From: Sulfurimonas sp.
Lineage (GTDB): Bacteria; Campylobacterota; Campylobacteria; Campylobacterales; Sulfurimonadaceae
Direction: 5' to 3'
Length of the DNA: 33,329 bases
Assembly: GCF_028694605.1 (NCBI RefSeq)
Contig: NZ_JAQVKP010000019.1
Coordinates: 1-33,329, forward strand
The position numbers and the translations under genes were made by a program. Below are positions 7,183 to 14,861 of this stretch, in pieces; positions within the stretch are counted from its first letter, which is position 1, and each line of letters opens with the position of its first letter. The notes below the pieces were generated by a model, which did not search any database, was not told the DNA's origin, and saw only the letters and a program-made list of their open reading frames with translations.

Positions 7183-7488
7183 ATGTACCTAAAATTACTC
7201 ATTGCACTGTTTTTTGTTTCGCATTTAAGCGCGCAAGAAGCTGCAGGAAAAAAAGTTTTTGAAACGTATTGTTGGGGTTGTCACCATCAAACCTCCGAAG
7301 CGTTTGGACCTCCGTTTACCCAAATCGCAAATAAAAGAACATTTGAAGAGATTCAAGCTTACATCATCGACCCTGAGTCAATGTACAAAGCATTTGGATA
7401 CAAACGAACAGTTATGACAAAACTCAAACTAACAGATCAAGAGAGAGAAGAGATAGCGCGCTATGTTCTCTCCTATAAAGGCAAATAG
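7183..7488 (+). CDS. Small periplasmic c-type cytochrome, NirC/NirM-like
   Basis: The 101-residue precursor has a signal peptide (MYLKLLIALFFVSHLSAQ) and one haem site, YCWGCHH (C30, C33, H34). The likely Met ligand lies in RTVMTKLKL near residue 76. In nir clusters, small monohaem cytochromes either donate electrons to NirS (NirM, c551) or serve late d1-haem steps (NirC). Here it directly precedes nirJ with no gap (stop at 7486-7488, next ATG at 7489), so it is translated with the d1 synthesis genes. Position favours NirC but sequence alone does not decide between NirC and NirM, so I leave the symbol empty. Confidence 0.85.
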   Translation: MYLKLLIALFFVSHLSAQEAAGKKVFETYCWGCHHQTSEAFGPPFTQIANKRTFEEIQAYIIDPESMYKAFGYKRTVMTKLKLTDQEREEIARYVLSYKGK

Positions 7489-8610
7489 ATGTTTAGACTC
7501 TCCAACCTCATTCACTCCGTAGTTGAAAACAAACCGGAGAGAGTTCTTAATGGTTCTATAGCTATCTGGAACTTTACAAACCGTTGTAACCTCTCATGCC
7601 TGCATTGCTACTCAAAATCAACACTGGATGAGATTGATACACTTACCACTGCACAAATTAAAAAAACTATTTTAGAGATGAAAGAAAATGGGGTAAAATT
7701 TATTATTTTCTCCGGCGGTGAGCCACTTACAAGGAAAGACCTTTTTGAAATTGCAGACTTTTGTAAAGAAAACGGGATTATTACCTATCTATCAAGCAAC
7801 GGTCTGTATTTTACATCAAGTAATGTAAAGAGAATTGTTGATACTTTCAACTATGTTGGCATCAGCATTGATGGTGATGAGCCGACACATGACCATTTCC
7901 GCGGTCTCAAAGGGGCATTTACCGAGACACTAAAAGCAGTGCGTCTAGCAAATGCACAAGGCGGTAAAGTCGGAATTCGCTTTACCATAACAAAAGAGAC
8001 ACTTGGCTCACTTGAGTATATCTTTGAGCTTGCAGAAAAAGAGAATATTTCAAAGATATACATTTCGCATCTTGTTTACTCCGGACGCGGATTGGACAAC
8101 CTTAAGATGGATTTATCTAAGGAGCAGAGAAGAAAATCGGTTGAGTTTATCCTTGACAAGGCATTTGAATACTATGAAACAGGCAGAGATATAGAGATAG
8201 TTACCGGCAACATGGAGCAGGATGCAATTCTCTTTTTAAACAAATTTGGAGAAAAGTTTCCTAATCTTAAAGCAAAAATGAGAGAACGCCTCGTCTCATG
8301 GGGTGGCAACAGTGCAGGACGCAAACTCCTAAATATCAACAGTGAGGGCGATGTACGCCCTGACCCGTTTTTTCCCTTTACGGTTGGCAATATCATAAAG
8401 CAGGATTTTGGTACTATCTGGCAAAGCGGTGAGTTGTTAGACCAATTGCGCATCCACCCAAGAAAGCAGATAAGCGGTATCTGTGCATCATGTGAGCAGA
8501 TAGATATTTGTAACGGCGGCTCAAGATCAAGAGCGTATGCTATCACCGGCGATTTATGGAGTGAAGACCCGTCATGTTATTTGACTCAAGAAGAGAGAAG
8601 GAAAAATTAA
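7489..8610 (+). CDS. nirJ: Radical SAM haem d1 biosynthesis protein NirJ
   Basis: NirJ installs the keto groups on didecarboxysirohaem during haem d1 synthesis, in the cytoplasm. The 373-residue protein has the radical SAM cluster motif CNLSCLHC (C33, C37, C40), the SAM-binding GGEP (76-79), and a C-terminal SPASM-like cysteine cluster (ICASCEQIDICNGGSRSRA, then SCYL) that would bind an auxiliary Fe-S cluster. Length and layout match NirJ; the related AhbD/AhbC and PqqE-type enzymes share the fold, but the setting between nirC-like and nirF settles the call. The stop TAA and the nirF ATG overlap (TAATG), so the two are coupled. Confidence 0.92.
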   Translation: MFRLSNLIHSVVENKPERVLNGSIAIWNFTNRCNLSCLHCYSKSTLDEIDTLTTAQIKKTILEMKENGVKFIIFSGGEPLTRKDLFEIADFCKENGIITYLSSNGLYFTSSNVKRIVDTFNYVGISIDGDEPTHDHFRGLKGAFTETLKAVRLANAQGGKVGIRFTITKETLGSLEYIFELAEKENISKIYISHLVYSGRGLDNLKMDLSKEQRRKSVEFILDKAFEYYETGRDIEIVTGNMEQDAILFLNKFGEKFPNLKAKMRERLVSWGGNSAGRKLLNINSEGDVRPDPFFPFTVGNIIKQDFGTIWQSGELLDQLRIHPRKQISGICASCEQIDICNGGSRSRAYAITGDLWSEDPSCYLTQEERRKN

Positions 8611-9746
8611 TGCAAATCAAAAAACTTTTTATAGCTGCTTCTTTGGCAGCATCACTACTAAGCACGCTGCAAGCAAAAGGAGTGAATCCGGTACTTGCCG
8701 ATTTGAGAGGAAACGAGAAAATCTTTGTTGTTGAAAGAGAGAGCAAGTCTCTTGCGGTGATAGAACAAGGCATGACAAAAGGTCATATTGATGGAATGCA
8801 CGACATGAATCATGGCGTTGTGAAGTTTTATGAAAAAGACGGTTATGCAATCTCTCGTGATGGTTACATCATAAAATTCAACCCGGAAACGGAAAGAGTG
8901 CTCAAAGAGTATAAAACAAGCGACAGCGCTATCGGATTTACTGTCGAGAAGAACTATATCGCCGTTGCAAACTATGCAAAGAAGAGTGTTGATATTTTAG
9001 ATAGGGATTTAAATCCTATCCGCTCTTTTGAGACCGGCTCCAAAAACGTCGGTATTAAAAAGTATAAAAATTATCTTATCTTTTCGCAGATGGATAACGA
9101 CAAAATTACCGTTTTAAAAGACAAGAACAACGGCAAGGGGCTTCCTGAGTTTGAGATACATAAAGAGTTTGAAAATGTCGGCGTAATGCCTTTTGATGCG
9201 ATGATTAAAAACAACAATTTTATCACCGGGTTTTTCAAAAGCAGCTATTTTGGTGTAGTTGACCTTGATACGATGACATACTCTAAGATAGATATTTTAC
9301 TTGAAGATAGAAAGCCTGTTTTAAAAGTACCGCATTTTGGTTTTTGGAGCATCAGTGATGGAAATGTGTTTATACCGGCAGTCGGAAACAATAAGGTTTT
9401 AGTCTATACATCTGACTTTAAATTTGTTAAAAACATAGAAGTTGAAGGTTTGCCTGTATTTACGGCGCTTAGTCCTGACCAAAAATATATGGCGGTCACC
9501 TTTAGCGGTGAGAAGTTTCCTGTTGTTCAAATCATAGATACACAAACTCTTGAGGTTATCAAAAGATTTGAATTTGACGGAAAAGTGCTGCATGTGAGAT
9601 GGTCTGATGTACGTCCTAACCTCTACGTTTCAGTAAATGATACAAATAAAATTTCAGTTATCAACACAAAAGAGTGGTATCTGGCTCGTGAGATGTTTGG
9701 TATCAACAAGCCATCAGGCGTATTTATCTATAAAGAGGCAAAATAA
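8610..9746 (+). CDS. nirF: Haem d1 biosynthesis dehydrogenase-like protein NirF
   Basis: NirF acts in a late periplasmic step of haem d1 synthesis on the way to NirN and NirS. The start at 8610 is chosen because it has a GAAGGA site, overlaps the nirJ stop by one base and opens a signal peptide (MQIKKLFIAASLAASLLSTL); the in-frame ATG at 8574 would add a charged N-terminal stretch. The mature 378-residue product looks like a d1-type beta-propeller, with repeated strands such as DRDLNPIRSFETG and DTQTLEVIKRFEF, and no CxxCH site, which separates it from NirS and NirN. HGVVKFY near residue 66 may carry a functional His. Its stop overlaps the nirE ATG (TAATG). Confidence 0.9.
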   Translation: MQIKKLFIAASLAASLLSTLQAKGVNPVLADLRGNEKIFVVERESKSLAVIEQGMTKGHIDGMHDMNHGVVKFYEKDGYAISRDGYIIKFNPETERVLKEYKTSDSAIGFTVEKNYIAVANYAKKSVDILDRDLNPIRSFETGSKNVGIKKYKNYLIFSQMDNDKITVLKDKNNGKGLPEFEIHKEFENVGVMPFDAMIKNNNFITGFFKSSYFGVVDLDTMTYSKIDILLEDRKPVLKVPHFGFWSISDGNVFIPAVGNNKVLVYTSDFKFVKNIEVEGLPVFTALSPDQKYMAVTFSGEKFPVVQIIDTQTLEVIKRFEFDGKVLHVRWSDVRPNLYVSVNDTNKISVINTKEWYLAREMFGINKPSGVFIYKEAK

Positions 9747-10486
9747 TGGGCAAAGTCTATCTAACGGGAGCGGGTCCAGGAGATATAGAACTGCTCACAC
9801 TTAAAGCACTTCGCGTTATCAAAGAGGCAGATGTTATCATTTATGACCGTCTTGCAAATCCGGACATCTTAGAAGAAGCAAAGAGCGGATGTGAGTTTGT
9901 GTATGTCGGCAAAGAAGATGGGAGACACATAGTTCCTCAAGATGATATCAATGAAGTTATCTACCAAAATGCACTTAAGCATGAAAATGTTGTCCGTCTC
10001 AAAGGCGGTGATCCTTTTGTTTTTGGACGTGGCGGAGAAGAAGCTCTTTACCTTCAAGAAAGAGGCATAGCATTTGAAGTTATTCCTGGGATTACATCTG
10101 CTATAAGTGCACCTGCTTATGCAGGCATTCCCGTAACGCACCGTGGAGTATCTGTGAGCTTTAGAGTGGTAACAGGGCATGAATCTCCAAACAAAAAAGA
10201 GTCTCAAATTCCTTGGGATACGTTTAAGACCGATGATACTATCGTCTTTTTGATGGGTCTGCATAATCTTCCAAAAATAGCAAAAAAGCTTATAGGCATC
10301 GGCAAACCGCTTGACTATCCATGTGCCGTCATCTCAAAAGGGACTACAAAAAACCAAAGCGTTGTTGTAGGCACACTTGAAAACATAGTCGCAAAAACAC
10401 AGGATGTTCCAACTCCGGCACTTATCGTGGTAGGAAGAGTTGTAGAACTTAGAGACCAGTTGCAGTGGTTTGAGGGAAATGAGTAA
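9746..10486 (+). CDS. nirE: Uroporphyrinogen-III C-methyltransferase (NirE/CobA type)
   Basis: It methylates uroporphyrinogen III twice with SAM to precorrin-2, the first committed step to sirohaem and haem d1. The 246-residue protein covers the usual single SUMT domain: the SAM loop TGAGPGDIELLT (7-18), VIIYDRLANPDIL, VRLKGGDPFVFGRGGEE, the VIPGITSAISAPAYAGIPVT block and a C-terminal PALIVVGRVV. No CysG oxidase/ferrochelatase domain is attached. Because it sits between nirF and the sensor kinase gene and is coupled by TAATG, I call it NirE; by sequence alone it could equally serve sirohaem or cobalamin. Confidence 0.9.
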   Translation: MGKVYLTGAGPGDIELLTLKALRVIKEADVIIYDRLANPDILEEAKSGCEFVYVGKEDGRHIVPQDDINEVIYQNALKHENVVRLKGGDPFVFGRGGEEALYLQERGIAFEVIPGITSAISAPAYAGIPVTHRGVSVSFRVVTGHESPNKKESQIPWDTFKTDDTIVFLMGLHNLPKIAKKLIGIGKPLDYPCAVISKGTTKNQSVVVGTLENIVAKTQDVPTPALIVVGRVVELRDQLQWFEGNE

Positions 10487-11999
10487 GACGCTCGACACAT
10501 CCAAAGCAATTGAAATTGCACCGAGTATATACTGGGTTGGTATGCATCTAAAAGGTGATCCTTTTCAGTGTCACCCGTATCTCATTAAAAACGGTAACGA
10601 ATCCATCCTTATAGACCCAGGTTCTATGCTTGAGTTTGATGAAACTGTCAGAAAAATCAAAACGCTTATCCACATGAGCGATATCAGGTATATTATCCTC
10701 CATCATCAAGACCCTGATTTGGCAGCGGCCGTTCCTGAGATAGAAAAACTCATTAATAGAGATGATTTGCTTATAGTTACGCACTCAAGGATGTCGCTTC
10801 TTGTCAAACACTATCTTATAAAGTCAAGCTATTATGAAATCGACAGGCACGAAAACAGCCTTACAACTTCGACTGGTTTGAAGCTTGACTTTTTAACAAC
10901 GCCATACTGCCACTCTCCCGGAGCATTTGTAAGTTATGAATCAAACTCTAAAGTGCTTTTTTCAGGCGATATTTTTGGGGGGATTGAGGAGTCTTGGGAT
11001 TTTTATGCAGATGAGAGCTATTTTGCAAAAGCAAAACTTTTTCATCAAGAGTATATGCCAAGCAAAGATATCTTTAACTATGCACTCGGCAAAATCGAAA
11101 AACTTGATATTGAGCTTATCGCACCTCAACATGGCTCCATCATAGAGAAAAAGTATATCCCAAAACTTATAGAAGATATGAAAAATCTTGATTGCGGTCT
11201 CTATATTGAGCAAAAGTACAACCGTGAACTTCTCGACACTATACAAGAGCTACAAAGAAAAGAGGCAGAGTTACGGGAGCGAGATTTACTCCTTTTTGAA
11301 CAGTCAAAGCGGGCAGAGATAGGCGAAATGATAGGTAACATCGCTCATCAATGGAGGCAACCACTTGCCATCATTAACACCTCTCTTGCAATCCTTCAAG
11401 AGAAAAACAGAGCAAATCTTCTTACCAAAGAGGAAATAGCGGATAAGCTTGAAAAGATGGAAAAACGTATTGCCTATCTATCTGAAACGATTGAAGATTT
11501 TATGAGCTACTATAGCCCCGGAAAAGAGAAGTCATGGTTCAGTATTGATGATGCCGTAAAAAAATCACTGGAGATTATCCATTTTAATGAAACGGTTGTC
11601 AAACTAGATACCCAGTTCAACAGTACAGTGAAAATTTTTGCTTTAATAAATGAATACGTGCAAGTTATCGTCTCTATCCTATCTAACATCAATGATTTGG
11701 TTAGAATAAAAAACCTGCCACAAACTACTATTAACATCACTGTACAAAAAATTGAAGAGTTTGCCACGCTTACCATAGAGGATAGTTGCGGCGGAATAGA
11801 AGATGAGAATTTAAGCAAAATATTTAACCCCTACTTTACAACAAAACATAAGTCAATGGGAACCGGTCTTGGACTACATATCGCAAAAATGATTATAGAG
11901 GACAATATGAAAGGTTTTTTAACTGTACAAAATATTTATAACGAAAAAAATGAGAAAGTTGGTGCAAAATTTACTATAAAGGTAAAAAATGAAGAGTGA
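10479..11999 (+). CDS. Histidine kinase with diiron ODP-type (flavodiiron-like) input domain
   Basis: The N-terminal 240 residues form a metallo-beta-lactamase-like domain of the flavodiiron/ODP family: metal ligands H76-x-D78-x-D80 (LHHQDPDLAAA), H145 (CHSPGAF), D164 (FSGDIFG) and H218 (PQHGSII), numbered from the ATG at 10479. No flavodoxin domain follows. Instead a coiled coil (about 247-280) leads to a kinase core: the H box GNIAHQWRQPL with H290, a weak N box (SILSNINDLV), DSCGGI, IFNPYFTTK and GTGLGLHIAKMII. There is no membrane segment, so it is a cytoplasmic sensor, plausibly of O2 or NO at a diiron site. The ATG overlaps the nirE stop by 8 nt, and the response regulator gene overlaps this gene's end by 11 nt. 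A TTG nine bases upstream is a less likely start. Confidence 0.88.
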   Translation: MSKTLDTSKAIEIAPSIYWVGMHLKGDPFQCHPYLIKNGNESILIDPGSMLEFDETVRKIKTLIHMSDIRYIILHHQDPDLAAAVPEIEKLINRDDLLIVTHSRMSLLVKHYLIKSSYYEIDRHENSLTTSTGLKLDFLTTPYCHSPGAFVSYESNSKVLFSGDIFGGIEESWDFYADESYFAKAKLFHQEYMPSKDIFNYALGKIEKLDIELIAPQHGSIIEKKYIPKLIEDMKNLDCGLYIEQKYNRELLDTIQELQRKEAELRERDLLLFEQSKRAEIGEMIGNIAHQWRQPLAIINTSLAILQEKNRANLLTKEEIADKLEKMEKRIAYLSETIEDFMSYYSPGKEKSWFSIDDAVKKSLEIIHFNETVVKLDTQFNSTVKIFALINEYVQVIVSILSNINDLVRIKNLPQTTINITVQKIEEFATLTIEDSCGGIEDENLSKIFNPYFTTKHKSMGTGLGLHIAKMIIEDNMKGFLTVQNIYNEKNEKVGAKFTIKVKNEE

Positions 12000-12678
12000 A
12001 AAGATAAGAGATGTATCTGTTTTGCTGGCAGAGGATGAGGGCGAACTCAGAGAGATGCTTCAGGAGTATCTGCAACTTTTTTTTAACAGAGTTTATACGG
12101 CGGCATCCGGAGATGAAGCGTATGATATCTATAAGCAAAAAAAGCCAAATATCATTCTAACAGATATAAGCATGCCCAATCTTGATGGTTTAGAGATGAT
12201 TGGCAAGATAAGAGAGAGCGACAAAGAGACCAAAATCATCGTAATGAGCGCACACTCTGAACAGGAAAAACTGCTTCTTGCTATCAAGCTTCATCTGGAA
12301 TCTTATCTTATCAAGCCCATAAAAACAGATAAACTCAAGACAACTCTACTTGACATCGTTGCCCAAATCAGAGCGGAAGTTCATCGAACATATGTAACAG
12401 AGTCTATTTTTTGGGATTATGATACCAACACGCTTTGGGAAAATACAAAAGAGATTAAACTTAGAAAGATGGAAAATATGCTGCTTAAACTTCTCTTCTC
12501 TAAGCCAAACATGATAGCTTCCACAAAAGAGATTTTTGAGCATCTGCATAAAGAAAAAGGTGAAAAAGAGTTTTCTGTTCATGCGGTAACTTCTCTTATG
12601 AAAAGATTACGTACAAAACTCCCAGAGGGAGTTATCCATAATATCTATGGTTCAGGATATAAAATTATTCCGCTTTAA
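11989..12678 (+). CDS. OmpR/PhoB-family response regulator, partner of the ODP kinase
   Basis: The 229-residue protein has a receiver domain (about 8-120) with acidic pocket AEDE (14-17), phosphoacceptor D59 (ILTDISMPNLDG), switch residue S87 and K109 (LIKPI). A winged-helix DNA-binding domain (about 135-229) follows and ends VIHNIYGSGYKIIPL, the usual OmpR-type hairpin. It overlaps the kinase gene by 11 nt, so the two are a cognate pair. Being at the end of the nir gene string, it probably regulates the denitrification genes or the facing minus-strand operon; its target sites are unknown. Its stop overlaps the convergent Sel1 gene's stop by 4 nt. Confidence 0.92.
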   Translation: MKSEKIRDVSVLLAEDEGELREMLQEYLQLFFNRVYTAASGDEAYDIYKQKKPNIILTDISMPNLDGLEMIGKIRESDKETKIIVMSAHSEQEKLLLAIKLHLESYLIKPIKTDKLKTTLLDIVAQIRAEVHRTYVTESIFWDYDTNTLWENTKEIKLRKMENMLLKLLFSKPNMIASTKEIFEHLHKEKGEKEFSVHAVTSLMKRLRTKLPEGVIHNIYGSGYKIIPL

Positions 12679-13376
12679 TACTTCTGCAAGTCGTACTTTT
12701 TAAAGAGAAGTTCGGCTTCTTTGTTGCCGCTCTTTATAGCTTTTTGCGCCCACTCTTTTGCTTTTTTGAATTGCTCAAGCTCGCAATAGACCTGTGCAAG
12801 TATATAATAAACGCTCTCATCGCCTTTTGCCGCGCTTTTTTCAAACCATTGTGCAGCTTCATCAAATTTCAACAAGTGCATGTAAATATGCCCTATATTT
12901 TGCTGTGCGCCCTTATGTCCGCTGTTGGCAGCTTTTTCAAAAAGTTCCACTGTTTTTGAGATGTTGAGATCAACTCCATCACCTTTATAGTACATTTGCC
13001 CCAAGTTGTACTGTGCATCCGCATGATTTTGCTCGGATGCTTTTGTCAGAAATTCAAGTGCTTTTTTGCTGTCCTGCGTGACATTATTTCCATTGAGATA
13101 AAACATTCCCAAATCGTACTGTGCATTTACATTTGCGTTGTTTGCTGATTTTTCAAGCCACTCTATAGATTTTTTAATATCTTTTTGAGTCCCTAAGCCA
13201 TTTGCATAAAGATAGCTAAGTGCGCTTTGCGCTTTTGCATCACCCTCTAATGCACTCTTTTGGTACAGTTCAAACGCCTTTTGATACTGCTGCGCCTTAA
13301 ACGCTTTGAGTGCTTCATCCGTGTTGGCTTCTACTTGAAGTAGAAGAAAAAACATACCCACTATAAACTTAAACAT
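12675..13376 (-). CDS. Sel1-like repeat (TPR family) secreted protein
   Basis: The 233-residue protein starts with a signal peptide (MFKFIVGMFFLLLQVEA) and then has about five to six Sel1-type repeats of roughly 36 residues. Typical units are ALEGDAKAQSALSYLYANG, VNAQYDLGMFYLNG and ADAQYNLGQMYYKGDGV, ending with TPR-like units. Such proteins are scaffolds for protein binding in the periplasm. It is the last gene of the minus-strand series, 33 nt after the YceI-like gene, and may be co-transcribed with it. The binding partner is unknown. Confidence 0.9.
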   Translation of the reverse strand: MFKFIVGMFFLLLQVEANTDEALKAFKAQQYQKAFELYQKSALEGDAKAQSALSYLYANGLGTQKDIKKSIEWLEKSANNANVNAQYDLGMFYLNGNNVTQDSKKALEFLTKASEQNHADAQYNLGQMYYKGDGVDLNISKTVELFEKAANSGHKGAQQNIGHIYMHLLKFDEAAQWFEKSAAKGDESVYYILAQVYCELEQFKKAKEWAQKAIKSGNKEAELLFKKYDLQKY

Positions 13377-13409
13377 CTGTATCCTTGAAAAATTGATGTG
13401 AAATTATAC

Positions 13410-13940
13410 TTACCTTATCTCAAAAGAGGCTTTGACACTCAAGTCAACTTGGTCACGAACACACATAAAAACCATACAAGGCATCTTTATGCCATATTCA
13501 CTTACCAAAATCATTGAGGTTGCATCCATTGTAACATTAGAGTTTACGGCAGTTATCTTTGCTTTTGCTTCCAGCTCTCTGCTTACTCCATGAAAATCAA
13601 GTTTTCCTTTAATGGTGTAGAGATTGTCTTGTACTTTTGTCACACTTGAGATGGTATAGGTTGCGAGTTTGTACTTAAGCGTATCTACCTCTTTGTACAT
13701 GTGTTCATCTCTATCGCTTTTGTCACTCTTAAAAAGCGACATCTCTACCCAAAACTTTCCCTGCATAGTCGTAATATCGCCGTTTTGCATGGTAATAGCG
13801 GCTTGCAGAGCGTTGTTGAACGGGTCAATCGTTTTATCCATCAGCATCTCCGTGTGAGCCGCAACAGAGCCGTTTTTGAGATGCAACTCAGCTCCAAAAA
13901 GCCCAAGGCTTAACAACGCTAATAACAATATCTTTTTCAT
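13410..13940 (-). CDS. YceI-like periplasmic lipid-binding family protein
   Basis: The 176-residue precursor has a signal peptide (MKKILLLALLSLGLFGAELH). The body resembles the YceI lipocalin-like fold that binds polyisoprenoids or lipids: WVEMSLFKSDKSDRDEHMYK, TIKGKLDFHGVSRELEAKAK and the closing DLSVKASFEIR are the recognisable pieces. Two Cys in MPCMVFMCVRD are unusual and could form a disulfide or bind metal. The gene starts 9 nt after the polytopic membrane protein and appears to be the sixth gene of that operon. Confidence 0.8.
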   Translation of the reverse strand: MKKILLLALLSLGLFGAELHLKNGSVAAHTEMLMDKTIDPFNNALQAAITMQNGDITTMQGKFWVEMSLFKSDKSDRDEHMYKEVDTLKYKLATYTISSVTKVQDNLYTIKGKLDFHGVSRELEAKAKITAVNSNVTMDATSMILVSEYGIKMPCMVFMCVRDQVDLSVKASFEIR

Positions 13941-13949
13941 TTTTTTCCT

Positions 13950-14861
13950 TTAATGTAGTAATTTTGAGAGTGCCAGCATAAGTCCGGCACCAGAAGCAAT
14001 CCAACCGACAAACACCATCATAAACGATAGCTTAGCTATATTTTGCTCTTTGCTAAGTACCGTGAACACGACCACATTATAGTACGAGATAGTAAAAGGA
14101 TAGAGCATAGAGAGCATAAAACTAGCCTCAAGATAGGAAAGTGTGTAACTTCCAAAAAACAGAAGCGCAATAAAGAGATGTTTTTTAAGCTTTGAAGCTT
14201 TGATAACGTATGCCGCAACCAACCCCAAGAGATGAAACGCAATAATGGTAAAAGTGCAGTTTGACCATATATTTATATTTTCATGCCTAGAGAGCGTTTC
14301 AAAAAGATTTGAGTCCAAAAATATCCAGAGCATCAAAGGAAGATAGGCGGCGAACGGGTATGAGTGCTCTTTTGCGTCCAGTGCAACTTTATAGCCTCTA
14401 AGTACAAAAGCACTAACAAGAGCGACAGCACTAAGAGATGCGGCTATTGCTATTCTATTGTGCACATCAGACGTAAAGAGAAATGTTCCCACACTGTAAG
14501 CTATAGCAAGCGCAAAGAGCAGCTCTTTTTGCTGTTTTGCTTTAAAAAGGTAGATGCCAAGCGGAGCCATAACACCCACCGCCAGCCCCAAAAGCATGAG
14601 AGTAAAAAAAGTGTAGTTTGGATATAAAAAAGAGAGTCCAAGTTGTAAAGAGAGCGCGATAAGTATTTTGTGAATGGGATTTTGGATACTACCCCAAGCA
14701 ACACCGCCTAAAATAGTTCCGGCAACACCGCCTATAAACATCGGAAAAAGTGTTATCAAATCAGAGTTATAGTGTGCAGCAATACCTGTTTGAACAATCA
14801 GGAGATAGTAACTTAACTCAAATCCAAGCAGAAGCGAGAGGGCAAAAGAGTGTATTATCAT
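13950..14861 (-). CDS. Polytopic membrane protein, partner of the haem-copper-like protein
   Basis: The 303-residue protein is almost wholly hydrophobic with about 9-10 predicted spans, and I cannot place it in a family. A Gly-rich stretch (FIGGVAGTILGGVAWGS, about 42-58) and SLQLGLSFLYP are a little like MFS transporters, but it lacks their length and loop motifs. Its ATG overlaps the stop of the haem-copper-like gene (ATGA), which argues that the two are made in fixed proportion and may form a complex. Histidines near or in membrane spans (HSFAL, AAHYNSD, FHLLGLV) could matter if it binds haem, but this is not shown. Confidence 0.75.
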   Translation of the reverse strand: MIIHSFALSLLLGFELSYYLLIVQTGIAAHYNSDLITLFPMFIGGVAGTILGGVAWGSIQNPIHKILIALSLQLGLSFLYPNYTFFTLMLLGLAVGVMAPLGIYLFKAKQQKELLFALAIAYSVGTFLFTSDVHNRIAIAASLSAVALVSAFVLRGYKVALDAKEHSYPFAAYLPLMLWIFLDSNLFETLSRHENINIWSNCTFTIIAFHLLGLVAAYVIKASKLKKHLFIALLFFGSYTLSYLEASFMLSMLYPFTISYYNVVVFTVLSKEQNIAKLSFMMVFVGWIASGAGLMLALSKLLH

